Below, one piece after another: positions 1-8,366 of a stretch of 54,248 nt of DNA; the stretch's first letter is position 1; each line of letters begins with the position of its first letter. The notes beneath the pieces were generated by a model. That model was not told the DNA's origin, searched no databases, and worked only from the letters and a program-made list of their open reading frames with translations. A program made the translations under genes and the position numbers. The DNA is taken from assembly GCA_013151965.1 (NCBI GenBank), contig JAADHF010000026.1, positions 1-54,248 of the forward strand. Direction: 5' to 3'. The DNA comes from Spirochaetota bacterium. Its GTDB lineage: Bacteria > Spirochaetota > Spirochaetia > SZUA-6.

Positions 1-16
1 TTGTTCAGGTTTAAAT

Positions 17-583
17 CTATTTTACAAGGGGAAGGCGGGCGCTCTGCCAGGAGATTATTCCTCCTCCGAGGTTGTATACACGTTTAAATTTAAGTTTCTT
101 CATTATCTGTAATGTCCTGCCGCTTCTGCTCCCGCTTCTGCAGTAGATAAAATATTCCTTATTTTTATCAAGTTTACCGAGCCTGTTCTTAAAATCCCGG
201 GAGTAGAAATCTATAAGCCTGGAGTTCTCTATATGACCCTCGGCATATTCATCCGGCGTTCTTACATCGAGAATTATAAAATTACTGTTGTTTTTATTAC
301 TTTTTATTAATTTAAAAGCTGTTTCCGCATCTATTGTCGTAAGTTCCTGTTTCTGTACATTTCTACCGGCTGTACTTTTGTTTTTTTCAGGTTTGCCGGC
401 TTTAAGTGTGCCGATTGTCGTATCCTGCTCAGTTGATTTAACCTCCTGCCGGGTCTTCCGGCCGGATTGCGGCTGCTGTTTTGTGTCTCCGGATGATTTT
501 ATGCAGCCGTACAGTAAAAGTATACCTGTAATAAGCACAAATATAAAAACCCACTTATAATTCTTCTTAATGACTTTTTTCAT
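17..583 (-). CDS. Rhodanese-domain lipoprotein
   Basis: Predicted exported lipoprotein with a single rhodanese (sulfurtransferase) domain. Residues 10-26 form a hydrophobic signal segment ending in LLYGC, a lipobox with Cys27. A polar, low-complexity linker runs to about residue 82 and the rhodanese fold follows to the end. The active-site loop is CRSGSRSG with Cys148, so persulfide chemistry is possible; the LDVRTPDEY motif is the standard rhodanese motif upstream of it. The start is supported by a GGGGGA stretch just upstream. It is the last gene of the leftward pheST set, 59 bases after the previous stop. Its substrate is unknown; a role in periplasmic sulfur transfer is inference. Confidence 0.85.
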   Translation of the reverse strand: MKKVIKKNYKWVFIFVLITGILLLYGCIKSSGDTKQQPQSGRKTRQEVKSTEQDTTIGTLKAGKPEKNKSTAGRNVQKQELTTIDAETAFKLIKSNKNNSNFIILDVRTPDEYAEGHIENSRLIDFYSRDFKNRLGKLDKNKEYFIYCRSGSRSGRTLQIMKKLKFKRVYNLGGGIISWQSARLPLVK

Positions 584-642
584 AATTTTTATCCCCCGAA
601 AGCAGAACTGTCTTAATCTGCTGCCGTGTTTAATATAATCTG

Positions 643-1125
643 CTAAAATTTATAGTGAAAGGTCCTTAGAAGGGCTTTTCTTTCCTCTTTATCCCTTTCC
701 GTTTCCACACCCTTTGGACTTCCGCCGTCCACTACCCCTATAATCCCCTTTCCCTGTTCCGTCTTTGCCGTTAGTATCTGCAGTTCATTGGCGGTTGCAC
801 AGTAAATACGGGCAACCTCCTGGCATGATTTAATCTGGTTCAGTATATTTATTGGAAAAACGTTTTTAAGTATAAGGAAAAAACTATGCCCCGCCCCTAC
901 AGCACGTGCGCACTTTACAGCATCCGCTGTCAATGCACCGTTGTTGCCCTCGGTTCGGATAAGGGAGGGTCCCGATGCCTCGCAGAATGCAAGCCCGAAC
1001 TCCGCACCCGGCACGGATGTGTATATAATTTCCGCTATATCTTCTACAGTTTTTATAAAGTGGGACTGTCCTACTATAATGTTGCAGCCCGCTTCCCAGG
1101 AAAGTTTTACAGCTTCCAGTTCCAT
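643..1125 (-). CDS. Adenosine-specific kinase family protein (PF04008-like)
   Basis: 160 residues, the usual length of the small family called adenosine-specific kinase (PF04008/COG1839), known mainly from archaea and scattered bacteria. Recognisable blocks are IVGQSHFIKTVEDI near the N terminus, EFGLAFCEASGP, RAVGAGHSFF, IYCATAN and the C-terminal DGGSPKGVET. The biochemical role is weakly established, so the name describes the family rather than a proven activity. It lies 27 bases downstream of pheT and is probably cotranscribed with it. The translation context does not explain its function. Confidence 0.85.
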   Translation of the reverse strand: MELEAVKLSWEAGCNIIVGQSHFIKTVEDIAEIIYTSVPGAEFGLAFCEASGPSLIRTEGNNGALTADAVKCARAVGAGHSFFLILKNVFPINILNQIKSCQEVARIYCATANELQILTAKTEQGKGIIGVVDGGSPKGVETERDKEERKALLRTFHYKF

Positions 1126-1152
1126 AAACTCCTCCTTTTATAAATCTCCGTA

Positions 1153-2853
1153 TTATGAACGGATTAAGAAATCAAGGTTGATCTCTACGCCCGTACAGGG
1201 CATTTCTATTCCCCAGTTTTCCAGAATCTGCGGGCTGATCTCTCCGGAAATACCTATTACTTCTCCGTTAAAAATAATATTTGCACACCTTCCGGTGATA
1301 AAACGCGGGTCCTCCGCTTCTTTAAGCGAGTAATCCATGGAGAGGTAGAAGAAGACTGCGGATATGTGTGAGTTTGCCTCGTTAAAACCTGCCTCCCTGT
1401 CGGACAGGAGAAGCGACAGATAATTCTTAGTACTTGTTCCGTAGTTTTCTCTGCTGTCTATTACCGCTATTTTGCCTATTTCAAATATTCTGTGGGGGTA
1501 CAGTGCATTTCCCGAAACAGATTCCGAGTTAAGCAGGTTGGGTAGAATTGAATTCCTCAATATCTCGAAATTCTCTGTCATAGGATTCTTGATTTCTATA
1601 ATATCGTCACTGTCAATATTCATCTTTTCCACAAATTCATGCTTCGACCCTAAGTAGTTGTATATCATCTCCTGATAGCCGAGACCGACCATGATATCAC
1701 GTACCCTTCTTGAAAATTCTTCGGTCGATGAGAGCTTACCCATGGTAAAATCTTCCGGCGGTACCGGCTTAAAGCTGTTCATGCCCCTGCCGATCATTAT
1801 TTCCTCCACGATGTCAACAGGGTGCATAAAGTCGTTTCTGTAAGGGGGCGGATTTAGTATGATTTTTTTATCCTCTACGGCAATACTGTTTCCCATCTTC
1901 TTAATGTATCCGGCAGTTTCCTCTATGGTTAGATCTTCGCCCAATAGTTTGTTCGAATAATCGATATCCAGGACTACAGGTTTCTGGAAATAGTAGGGAG
2001 TTACAATATCTCTGCCGTATGAGGTTTCGTAAGGATACTCGACCTTTACGGGTTTAATGGTAAATCCCGCATCGGATAAGTCGCATGCAGCAATAGATGC
2101 CGCTAGAAGAAGGGAGTTTAAATCCGTACCCGTCAACTCGATAAAGAGCGACGAATCTCCCACCTTTACCGCTCCGAGGTGTGCACTGTTTATTACAGGC
2201 GGAAAACTCAAAGTGTTTCCGCTGTTATCCTCGAGATACGGATATTTGTTAAAAGGCGCAACGATCCATCCGAATTCAACTCCCTTGGGATGTTTTTTTG
2301 TTATTTCACGAAGGGACATCTTTTTTTCCTCACCAAGAGGAATAAACCCTGTTAAATCCGGATCTGCCGCTCTAAAGTGCACCGGGAAATTAATAAGGTC
2401 TGCCCTGTATATTCCCATTGCTATGGAGCTTCTCTTTCTTCCGAAATTCCAGCAGAGCTTTTCCTGTGACTGAATAAGGTCCAGAAGCTGGGGCTCATCG
2501 ACTTCATGTCCGTCCGCCTGAAATGCGGTTATAAAGGGGCGTATCTTCTTTAATTCCGGGTCCACTTTGATTACCCTGCTGCCGTACTCTTTTGTCTCTT
2601 TACTGCCGGAAAAGAAATTATAGCAGTATTCTTTATCATTTAAAAATATTCTGAACTGACGGGCCAGACCCGGTGTGGACCAGAGGTCCGGTCTGTTTGT
2701 ATCGTTGAGTTCGATCTTAATAAGGCCTTCTTCCTCGTTTCTGCCGTCTATTTCCGCCTTTGCCACGACTGCAATATCTTCCAGTTCTTTTTCACTGAAT
2801 TTTCTGCCTGCAAAGTGTGTTAATAGGTTCTCTGTAATTTCTATTTTGGGCAT
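1153..2853 (-). CDS. pheT: Phenylalanine--tRNA ligase beta subunit, archaeal/eukaryotic type
   Basis: Beta subunit of the heterotetrameric PheRS that charges tRNA-Phe in the cytoplasm. At 566 residues it matches the short archaeal/eukaryotic beta chain rather than the roughly 800-residue bacterial one: it lacks the N-terminal EMAP-like OB fold and the C-terminal anticodon-binding extension. The N terminus, the central B3/B4-like region and the B5-like segment around NPPPYRNDFMHPVDIVEEIMI are recognisable, and the C-terminal part is a catalytically inactive class II fold. It starts one base after the pheS stop, so the two are translationally coupled. Archaeal-type PheRS is established for spirochaetes, which supports the taxonomic guess. 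Confidence 0.95.
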   Translation of the reverse strand: MPKIEITENLLTHFAGRKFSEKELEDIAVVAKAEIDGRNEEEGLIKIELNDTNRPDLWSTPGLARQFRIFLNDKEYCYNFFSGSKETKEYGSRVIKVDPELKKIRPFITAFQADGHEVDEPQLLDLIQSQEKLCWNFGRKRSSIAMGIYRADLINFPVHFRAADPDLTGFIPLGEEKKMSLREITKKHPKGVEFGWIVAPFNKYPYLEDNSGNTLSFPPVINSAHLGAVKVGDSSLFIELTGTDLNSLLLAASIAACDLSDAGFTIKPVKVEYPYETSYGRDIVTPYYFQKPVVLDIDYSNKLLGEDLTIEETAGYIKKMGNSIAVEDKKIILNPPPYRNDFMHPVDIVEEIMIGRGMNSFKPVPPEDFTMGKLSSTEEFSRRVRDIMVGLGYQEMIYNYLGSKHEFVEKMNIDSDDIIEIKNPMTENFEILRNSILPNLLNSESVSGNALYPHRIFEIGKIAVIDSRENYGTSTKNYLSLLLSDREAGFNEANSHISAVFFYLSMDYSLKEAEDPRFITGRCANIIFNGEVIGISGEISPQILENWGIEMPCTGVEINLDFLIRS

Positions 2854-2854
2854 T

Positions 2855-4402
2855 TTACTTTCTTCTCCTTAATCGAACCTGTTCTATATCGTTGGAAAAT
2901 AATTCCCGCAGATCCTCCAATCCTAAAGACATAAGCGCCATCCGGTCTATTCCTAAACCCCATGCAAGTACGGGTACCTTTATGCCGAGGGGTTCCGTAA
3001 CTTCCGGCCTGAATATACCGGAGCCGCCGAGTTCGAACCAGCCCAGTACCGGATGTTTAATATGGACCTCCACGGAGGGTTCGGTAAAGGGGAAGTATCC
3101 CGGCACATACCGGACTTCCTTTGCACCGGCTACCTCTTCCGCGAACATTTTAAGTAAGCCGAGAAGGGTTTTTAAGTTTACATTTTCACCTAATACAATA
3201 CCTTCGGTCTGATAAAAATCGGCAAGATGGGTTGCATCTACCTTATCGTACCTGAAGCACCGTACTACCCCGAAGTATTTACCGGGCACCTTTGCATGTG
3301 TAAGTGTTTTAGCGGATAACACGGTTCCATGGCTCCGCAGAATAAGTTTCCTTGTAAAATCTCTGTCGAATTTGTACTCCCATCCTCTGCTTCCTGTTTT
3401 CCACCCGTTTTCATGAGAAGCTGCAACCTGGTCAAGGTAGGGCTGCTCGATTTCCTTTGCATGAGAAGGGTTATTAACATAGTAAACATCGTGAATATCA
3501 CGGGCCGAGTGGAACTGCGGCATGTAGAGTGCATCACTGTTCCAGAATTCCGTTTCTACAAGGGGGCCGTCGAATTCTTCGAACCCCAGCGATGAGAGCT
3601 TATCCTTAAGCTTCTCCAGGAATTCTCCGTACGGATTTTTTCTTCCGAGGAGAACCCGTACAGGAGGAATATTTATATTATAGCTTCTGAATCTTTTGTT
3701 TTTCCATTCCCCGTTTTTTAGTATTTCGGGAGTAACTGCACCTATCTCCTCTCCTGTTATACCGCCTGCCTTTAACAGTTCTTTTGCCTTTATACCTGCT
3801 TCGGTTATCGTGTAAATAATATCTTCACGTTCCAGTATCTTAAAAACACCTCTGGAGGACGATCTTTTTCTGCTCAATGATTTAAGAATCTCTGTTTCTT
3901 CCTCTCTTAAAGATTCTTCCGGCACCCTGCCGGATTTAAATAGCTTATTAAGAAGATTTCGTAAATCTTTAAGCTTTTCTTCGAAGTTGTCGCAGCTTAT
4001 GAAGACCTCTTTTTTCTCCGACATGGAGAGAAGTCCTTCTTTAGAGAGTTTTCCGTATGCAGAGCCGACATCCCGGTTTTCCAGGTTTAATCTCTTTGTA
4101 ATTTCGGAAATTGTCAGAGGGCCTTCCTGTGATAAAAGTTTTAATATATTTTCTTCCGGGGTACCCTCTTTCTGATATTTTATCCCTAGTTCGGTAAGTT
4201 CATAGAAGATTCTTCCGGTTCTGCTCTTCTCTTTTAAAAGATTCTTGGAAGTCAGCCAGCTGAAAGCCTGATTGCACTGCCCTTCGTTGTAGGAGAGTCT
4301 TTCCATGAGATCGTTTTTTGTTATTTCTTCGCTGCCTTTAAAATTCAGCAGTACCTTTATTTCGAGCGGATGCAGTCCCCTGACCGTTGATTCTAAATTC
4401 AT
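2855..4402 (-). CDS. pheS: Phenylalanine--tRNA ligase alpha subunit, archaeal/eukaryotic type
   Basis: Catalytic subunit of PheRS. The first 210 or so residues contain tandem winged-helix-like segments typical of archaeal and eukaryotic alpha chains and absent from bacterial PheS (about 340 residues); this protein has 515. The class II core follows, with the motif-2 region FRYDKVDATHLADFYQ and motif 3 in GLGIDRMAL. It lies 14 bases downstream of the LOR/SDH-domain gene and is immediately followed by pheT. Confidence 0.95.
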   Translation of the reverse strand: MNLESTVRGLHPLEIKVLLNFKGSEEITKNDLMERLSYNEGQCNQAFSWLTSKNLLKEKSRTGRIFYELTELGIKYQKEGTPEENILKLLSQEGPLTISEITKRLNLENRDVGSAYGKLSKEGLLSMSEKKEVFISCDNFEEKLKDLRNLLNKLFKSGRVPEESLREEETEILKSLSRKRSSSRGVFKILEREDIIYTITEAGIKAKELLKAGGITGEEIGAVTPEILKNGEWKNKRFRSYNINIPPVRVLLGRKNPYGEFLEKLKDKLSSLGFEEFDGPLVETEFWNSDALYMPQFHSARDIHDVYYVNNPSHAKEIEQPYLDQVAASHENGWKTGSRGWEYKFDRDFTRKLILRSHGTVLSAKTLTHAKVPGKYFGVVRCFRYDKVDATHLADFYQTEGIVLGENVNLKTLLGLLKMFAEEVAGAKEVRYVPGYFPFTEPSVEVHIKHPVLGWFELGGSGIFRPEVTEPLGIKVPVLAWGLGIDRMALMSLGLEDLRELFSNDIEQVRLRRRK

Positions 4403-4416
4403 TTGTATATACCTTT

Positions 4417-5634
4417 CTATTTTCCCGATAATTTATCTGCCAGCGATCTCATAAACAGTCCCACATCTGTTACAATCCCGATTGTCTGGGAGGAGCCTCT
4501 GTCTGTGAGTTTTGTAAAAACAGACGGATTAATATCCACGCATATTGTTCTTACCCATGACGGAAGCATATTCCCCGTAGCAATCGAATGGAGCATGGTA
4601 GAAAGCATGATTACAATAGAAGCATCCTGAATCATACTCTGGTATTTCTCCTGTGCTTCGATTATATCGGTTACTGTTTCCGGAAGCGGACCGTCATCAC
4701 GCAGAGAACCCGCAAGTACATAGGGAATATTTTTTTTTATTACTTCGTACATGACCCCCGAATTAATGACTCCGGCTTCGATGGCCTGTTTTATGGATCC
4801 ATGATAGAAAACTCTGTTTATGGCACGTATATGGTTTCTGTGGCCTTCGTATGTGGGACGTCCTGTTTTTAAATCCACGCCCAGCGAAGTGCCGAAAAAG
4901 ACGGATTCGATATCATGTACGGCAAGAGCATTACCTGTTAAAAGACCGTTAATGTATCCTTCCCGTATTAAGGATGCAAGAGCCTGGCTTCCCCCTGTGT
5001 GTATGACAACGGGCCCGGCTACTGCAATTATTCTGCCGCCGTTTTTCTTTACCCGTCTAAACTCCTCTGCGATTTTGCCGACTGCTACATCCACGCTTCG
5101 TTCGGAAGAAAAATCATTGACCATAAATCCGAATTCGCCGCTTTCCCTGTCCCTGAACGAAGGTATAAGGCGGACGGATTGGGAAGTGCAGACAACCTGT
5201 TCTCCCTCTTTTACGTCACGAAGTTTTTTACAGATTAAATCACTGCCTCTTGCTACGATAACACCATCCATGCGCTGTTTTTTAACCTCGTGCCATGTAC
5301 CGTTTAAGAATACCAGTGTTTTATGGTTTGTTGTCGAGTAAAAATCCTCCGGTACGGTCGAGTCTTTAGGTGCAGGTCTTAATACGGCTTCCTTAAAGAT
5401 CTTTTCGTAGCATCCTAAGTTTACAAGCTTTGAAGTAATCGAATCTATTTTCCTGTTATCCGTGCATTCGACAGTTAACTCGAGGCGGGAGGTTTCCAGA
5501 TTATTTCTGCCCATAGTAAAGCGGTCTACATTATAATTAGCTTCCTCTTCCACTATGAGATTCAGTATTCTTGTGAGAATTCCTGAGTCAATAAGATGAC
5601 CTTCGGCCATGAACTGTCTTTTTATTCCGCTCAT
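4417..5634 (-). CDS. LOR/SDH-domain protein, possible ornithine cyclodeaminase (TIGR00300-like)
   Basis: 405 residues resembling the TIGR00300/LOR-SDH conserved-region family. Members include the archaeal-type ornithine cyclodeaminase and the C-terminal part of the cyanobacterial arginine-degrading enzymes AgrE/ArgZ. The N-terminal part (about 1-100) is the LOR/SDH domain; the rest has nucleotide-binding features such as GGRIIAVAGPVVIHTGGSQA and GYINGLLTGNALAVHDIE, both strongly conserved in the family. The full guanidino-group hydrolase module of AgrE is absent, so arginine is an unlikely substrate. Conversion of ornithine to proline is the best functional guess, from family knowledge only. 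It sits between an HD-domain gene and pheS with short gaps. Confidence 0.75.
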   Translation of the reverse strand: MSGIKRQFMAEGHLIDSGILTRILNLIVEEEANYNVDRFTMGRNNLETSRLELTVECTDNRKIDSITSKLVNLGCYEKIFKEAVLRPAPKDSTVPEDFYSTTNHKTLVFLNGTWHEVKKQRMDGVIVARGSDLICKKLRDVKEGEQVVCTSQSVRLIPSFRDRESGEFGFMVNDFSSERSVDVAVGKIAEEFRRVKKNGGRIIAVAGPVVIHTGGSQALASLIREGYINGLLTGNALAVHDIESVFFGTSLGVDLKTGRPTYEGHRNHIRAINRVFYHGSIKQAIEAGVINSGVMYEVIKKNIPYVLAGSLRDDGPLPETVTDIIEAQEKYQSMIQDASIVIMLSTMLHSIATGNMLPSWVRTICVDINPSVFTKLTDRGSSQTIGIVTDVGLFMRSLADKLSGK

Positions 5635-5669
5635 ATGTATCCCCGATCAGAAGTATGTGTGTGGATGTG

Positions 5670-6221
5670 TTAGAAACTCAGCTCCTCTTCGAACTGTTTA
5701 ATTGCTGTTTTTAAAAATTCTCTTTTGCTTTTCGCGAGAACTCTGCTCTGCTCGAAATAGAAAGAATCGGAATATGATAACCATTGTTTAAGATTTGTCA
5801 GCACTTCGTCCATTGTTTTTACATGATGCCAGAAAAATGCACCGATAGAGAGTCTGCTGAATCCGATTGCACCGATACTCTCTAAAAGGTTTGCATCATA
5901 CAGAAGTTTACCCTCTGCATTCTCCGAAGGATTACCACCCGGCATATGGTTGATTATTGCATCGTATACCTTTAGAATCTTGTTCGGTGCGAATCCTGTT
6001 TCATTTAATATGATCCGTGCCTTTTCCGCTGAACTTTTAGGATGTCCCACTGCCATTTCCACATCGTGCAGAAAGCATGCCGCATGAAGGATTTCATCAT
6101 CGTATTCTATGCTTTCGCCTATTTTTCTTGCAAGTTTATAAACCCTGTACGAATGTTCATAACCGGATGCAAGCCTGCCCGAGGTTAAGTCTTTCGCATA
6201 CTGTCTTATTAATTTTCTCAT
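5670..6221 (-). CDS. HD-domain phosphohydrolase-like protein
   Basis: A 183-residue single-domain HD superfamily protein. The metal-binding pattern is visible: His23 in GYEHSYRV, the His52-Asp53 doublet in CFLHDVE, His92 in INHMPGG and Asp109 in LLYDANLLE. That is the order of a small HD hydrolase acting on nucleotides or other phosphoesters; the substrate cannot be told from sequence. It is the first gene of the leftward pheST group. A well-formed promoter ends 8 bases before its ATG and no Shine-Dalgarno is seen. Confidence 0.8.
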   Translation of the reverse strand: MRKLIRQYAKDLTSGRLASGYEHSYRVYKLARKIGESIEYDDEILHAACFLHDVEMAVGHPKSSAEKARIILNETGFAPNKILKVYDAIINHMPGGNPSENAEGKLLYDANLLESIGAIGFSRLSIGAFFWHHVKTMDEVLTNLKQWLSYSDSFYFEQSRVLAKSKREFLKTAIKQFEEELSF

Positions 6222-6229
6222 AGGTACAG

Positions 6230-6257
6230 ATTATATTTTAAATACAACAAATTGCAA
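6230..6257 (-). promoter_or_regulatory. Sigma70-type promoter of the HD-pheST operon
   Basis: -35 TTGCAA (6257-6252), 16-base spacer, -10 TATAAT (6235-6230). Only 8 bases separate the -10 from the ATG at 6221, so transcription should begin at or a few bases before the start codon. Confidence 0.6.
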
Positions 6258-6308
6258 GATATATATAGCCTGTATTGTGTTGTTAATGGTTTAAATTGGT
6301 TAGATGCC

Positions 6309-6337
6309 TTGGCATTAATATTGTTGATTGATATAAT
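6309..6337 (+). promoter_or_regulatory. Sigma70-type promoter of the diguanylate cyclase gene
   Basis: -35 TTGGCA (6309-6314), 17-base spacer, -10 TATAAT (6332-6337). The ATG at 6344 is 6 bases beyond the -10, so the predicted transcript start coincides with the start codon. Confidence 0.65.
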
Positions 6338-6343
6338 GAATAG

Positions 6344-7381
6344 ATGGATGGTTCCAGTGTAGAATTAAATCATGTTTCTCTTGAACAGGAAAATCAGGAC
6401 CTTAGAGAAATTATAGAAATAGCGACTCAAATTACCGCAGATCTGGATGTGGAGAGCATTATTAAAAATGTTGTCTGGAGCATAATTGCAAGGTTCCGGA
6501 CGGACACGGTTACTTTTATTTTTCCCATAGAAGATGATACTGTCAAGTTAAAGATTATTCATTACGAAGGGCTTAAGAGAAAGGAATTAAAAACCGTATT
6601 AACATCGATCGATCCGATTATTAATTATTTCGAAAAGGTCGAATACAGCCAGATAAGCTATAAAGAATTCTATGAGAGTTTCCCGGATAAACGAATTTCC
6701 AGGGAGCTTAAGAGAATAAAAACCGATTTCATCGTTCCTTTAAGAACCAACAAAGGAGTAACGGGAATTCTGCTGCTTCCAGGCAAGAGCAGCAAAGAGC
6801 CGTTTACCCTGCTCGAAACGCAGTACATAGCAAGAATTATCAGGTTTGCATCCATAGCTGTGGAGAATGCAAGCCTGTATCACCAGGCGACTACGGATAG
6901 AATGACAAAATTATTCTCTCATCACTTTTTCGAAAAAGCGCTCGATGACGAGATAAGCAGGGCAAGGCGCTACGGAACTTTCTTTTCGCTGGTAATGTTC
7001 GATATCGATCATTTTAAAACCTTTAATGATACATACGGACATCTTCAGGGTGATATTATTATCAAAAAGATTGCAAAGCTTCTTTTAAATTCGATACGGC
7101 AGATAGATTTTGCCGCCCGCTACGGGGGAGAGGAATTTACCATAATTCTTCCTCAGGTTGATCTAAACGGGGCCGCAATAGTGGCGGAACGGCTGCGGAA
7201 GCTCATAGAGGAGTATGAATTTCCCGGTGACGGCAGGGTGCTGCATGTGACAATTTCTCTCGGAGTTGCCGAGTATAATTCGGAACGGATACATTCCCTC
7301 TCACAGATGGTAAATGAAGTGGATAAGGCTCTATACGAATCAAAAGAAACAGGAAGAAACAAGGTTACACTGGCTAAATAG
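6344..7381 (+). CDS. GAF-like sensor diguanylate cyclase (GGDEF)
   Basis: Makes cyclic di-GMP. Residues 15-180 form a GAF-like sensor region (no membrane segments, so cytoplasmic) and 185-345 a complete GGDEF domain. The active-site motif is GGEEF at 261-265, a functional variant; the metal-binding Asp220 is in FDIDHFK. The product-inhibition I-site RQID (252-255) stands five residues before GGEEF, as required for feedback control. Transcribed divergently from the HD-domain gene. The ligand sensed by the GAF region is unknown. Confidence 0.93.
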   Translation: MDGSSVELNHVSLEQENQDLREIIEIATQITADLDVESIIKNVVWSIIARFRTDTVTFIFPIEDDTVKLKIIHYEGLKRKELKTVLTSIDPIINYFEKVEYSQISYKEFYESFPDKRISRELKRIKTDFIVPLRTNKGVTGILLLPGKSSKEPFTLLETQYIARIIRFASIAVENASLYHQATTDRMTKLFSHHFFEKALDDEISRARRYGTFFSLVMFDIDHFKTFNDTYGHLQGDIIIKKIAKLLLNSIRQIDFAARYGGEEFTIILPQVDLNGAAIVAERLRKLIEEYEFPGDGRVLHVTISLGVAEYNSERIHSLSQMVNEVDKALYESKETGRNKVTLAK

Positions 7382-7514
7382 ATTAAAGAACATTCCTCTC
7401 TGTGTCAGGCATGACATATTTGTATATTTACAGTTTGATAGGCAGCTTCTATATCCCGTTTTTAAGAAACCTTCGCAAATTTGTTAATGGTTAAAAACCG
7501 GGTTTAAAAAAAAC

Positions 7515-7543
7515 TTGACTTTTTGCTAAAGTATTATTATTTA
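7515..7543 (+). promoter_or_regulatory. Promoter upstream of the lytic-transglycosylase gene
   Basis: -35 TTGACT (7515-7520), 17-base spacer, -10 TATTTA (7538-7543). Leaves an untranslated leader of about 40 bases. The rest of the 7382-7582 intergenic stretch shows no gene. Confidence 0.5.
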
Positions 7544-7591
7544 TTCTTTCCCGGGGCGTTTTAAGTATTTTTTTTATATGGAATGTGTAAA

Positions 7592-8320
7592 ATGAAAAAG
7601 CTAACGGTATTTTTTATAATTTTATTTGTTGTGGCGCTTGTTTCCTGCTGGAACGAAAGCAGAAGCGATTTACGCGGGGAAAGTTCCGGTGCTTTAAGCA
7701 GAATTGTTATTCCGGAAAATGAGGATGCGGGTCTTTTCCTGTACAGAATGCCCCGGACTGCAAAATTGGTTGTCGACTTTTACTCGGATGTAGCCGGATC
7801 GGAAGATATTGCAAGGCCGATTCTAAAGTATTCGGATAAGTACGATATCCCTCTTTCCCTTTCCTTTGCCCTTGTCTGGATGGAAAGCAGGTTTAATCCC
7901 AAAGCGGTTAACAGGAATGCTCATTCGATCGACAGGGGATTGTTTCAGCTGAATTCGAAATCTTTCTCATTTTTAAAAGTAAATGACTTTTATAATCCTT
8001 CCGTTAATGCAAAGTATGGTACTGCACATTTGAAATTCAGTCTGAACATGGGTAAAAATGAGGTAGTAGCTCTTGCGATTTATAATGCGGGAACTGTTGG
8101 GGTACGTAAAGGAACGCCTGTAAGTACGCTTCGGTATATTTCCAGAATACTCGAATACAGGGATACTCTGGAAAGAAGATTCGAATCTATGGTTTTAAAC
8201 GAGAGAAATATAGTTCTTGCCAGAGCGGAAGATCTGGCAAGAGCAGACAGGCTTGCAAGTACGGAAGGTATCCGGAAAATAAAAGACACAGTAAAAATCG
8301 ACAGAAAAGGCGGCTCATAG
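7592..8320 (+). CDS. Lytic transglycosylase-like lipoprotein (SLT domain)
   Basis: Cleaves peptidoglycan glycan strands at the inner face of the envelope. A signal peptide ends in ALVSC, a lipobox. The SLT-type lysozyme fold covers roughly residues 75-190: catalytic Glu in WMESRFNPKAV, then RGLFQLN and the AIYNAGTVGVRKG segment that closes the active-site groove. The charged C-terminal 50 residues are rich in Arg and Asp and unassigned. An in-frame ATG lies three codons upstream (7583); the one at 7592 is preferred because GGA lies at a better distance and the signal peptide then begins MKKL. Confidence 0.85.
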   Translation: MKKLTVFFIILFVVALVSCWNESRSDLRGESSGALSRIVIPENEDAGLFLYRMPRTAKLVVDFYSDVAGSEDIARPILKYSDKYDIPLSLSFALVWMESRFNPKAVNRNAHSIDRGLFQLNSKSFSFLKVNDFYNPSVNAKYGTAHLKFSLNMGKNEVVALAIYNAGTVGVRKGTPVSTLRYISRILEYRDTLERRFESMVLNERNIVLARAEDLARADRLASTEGIRKIKDTVKIDRKGGS

Positions 8321-8331
8321 GCCGGACAATC

Positions 8332-8360
8332 TTGACATTCAGTGTATCTGCCATTAGTCT
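8332..8360 (+). promoter_or_regulatory. Promoter of the DAHP synthase-prephenate dehydratase gene
   Basis: -35 TTGACA (8332-8337), exact 17-base spacer, -10 TAGTCT (8355-8360). The ATG follows after only 6 bases, with no room for a ribosome binding site on the transcript. Confidence 0.6.
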
Positions 8361-8366
8361 TTTTCC

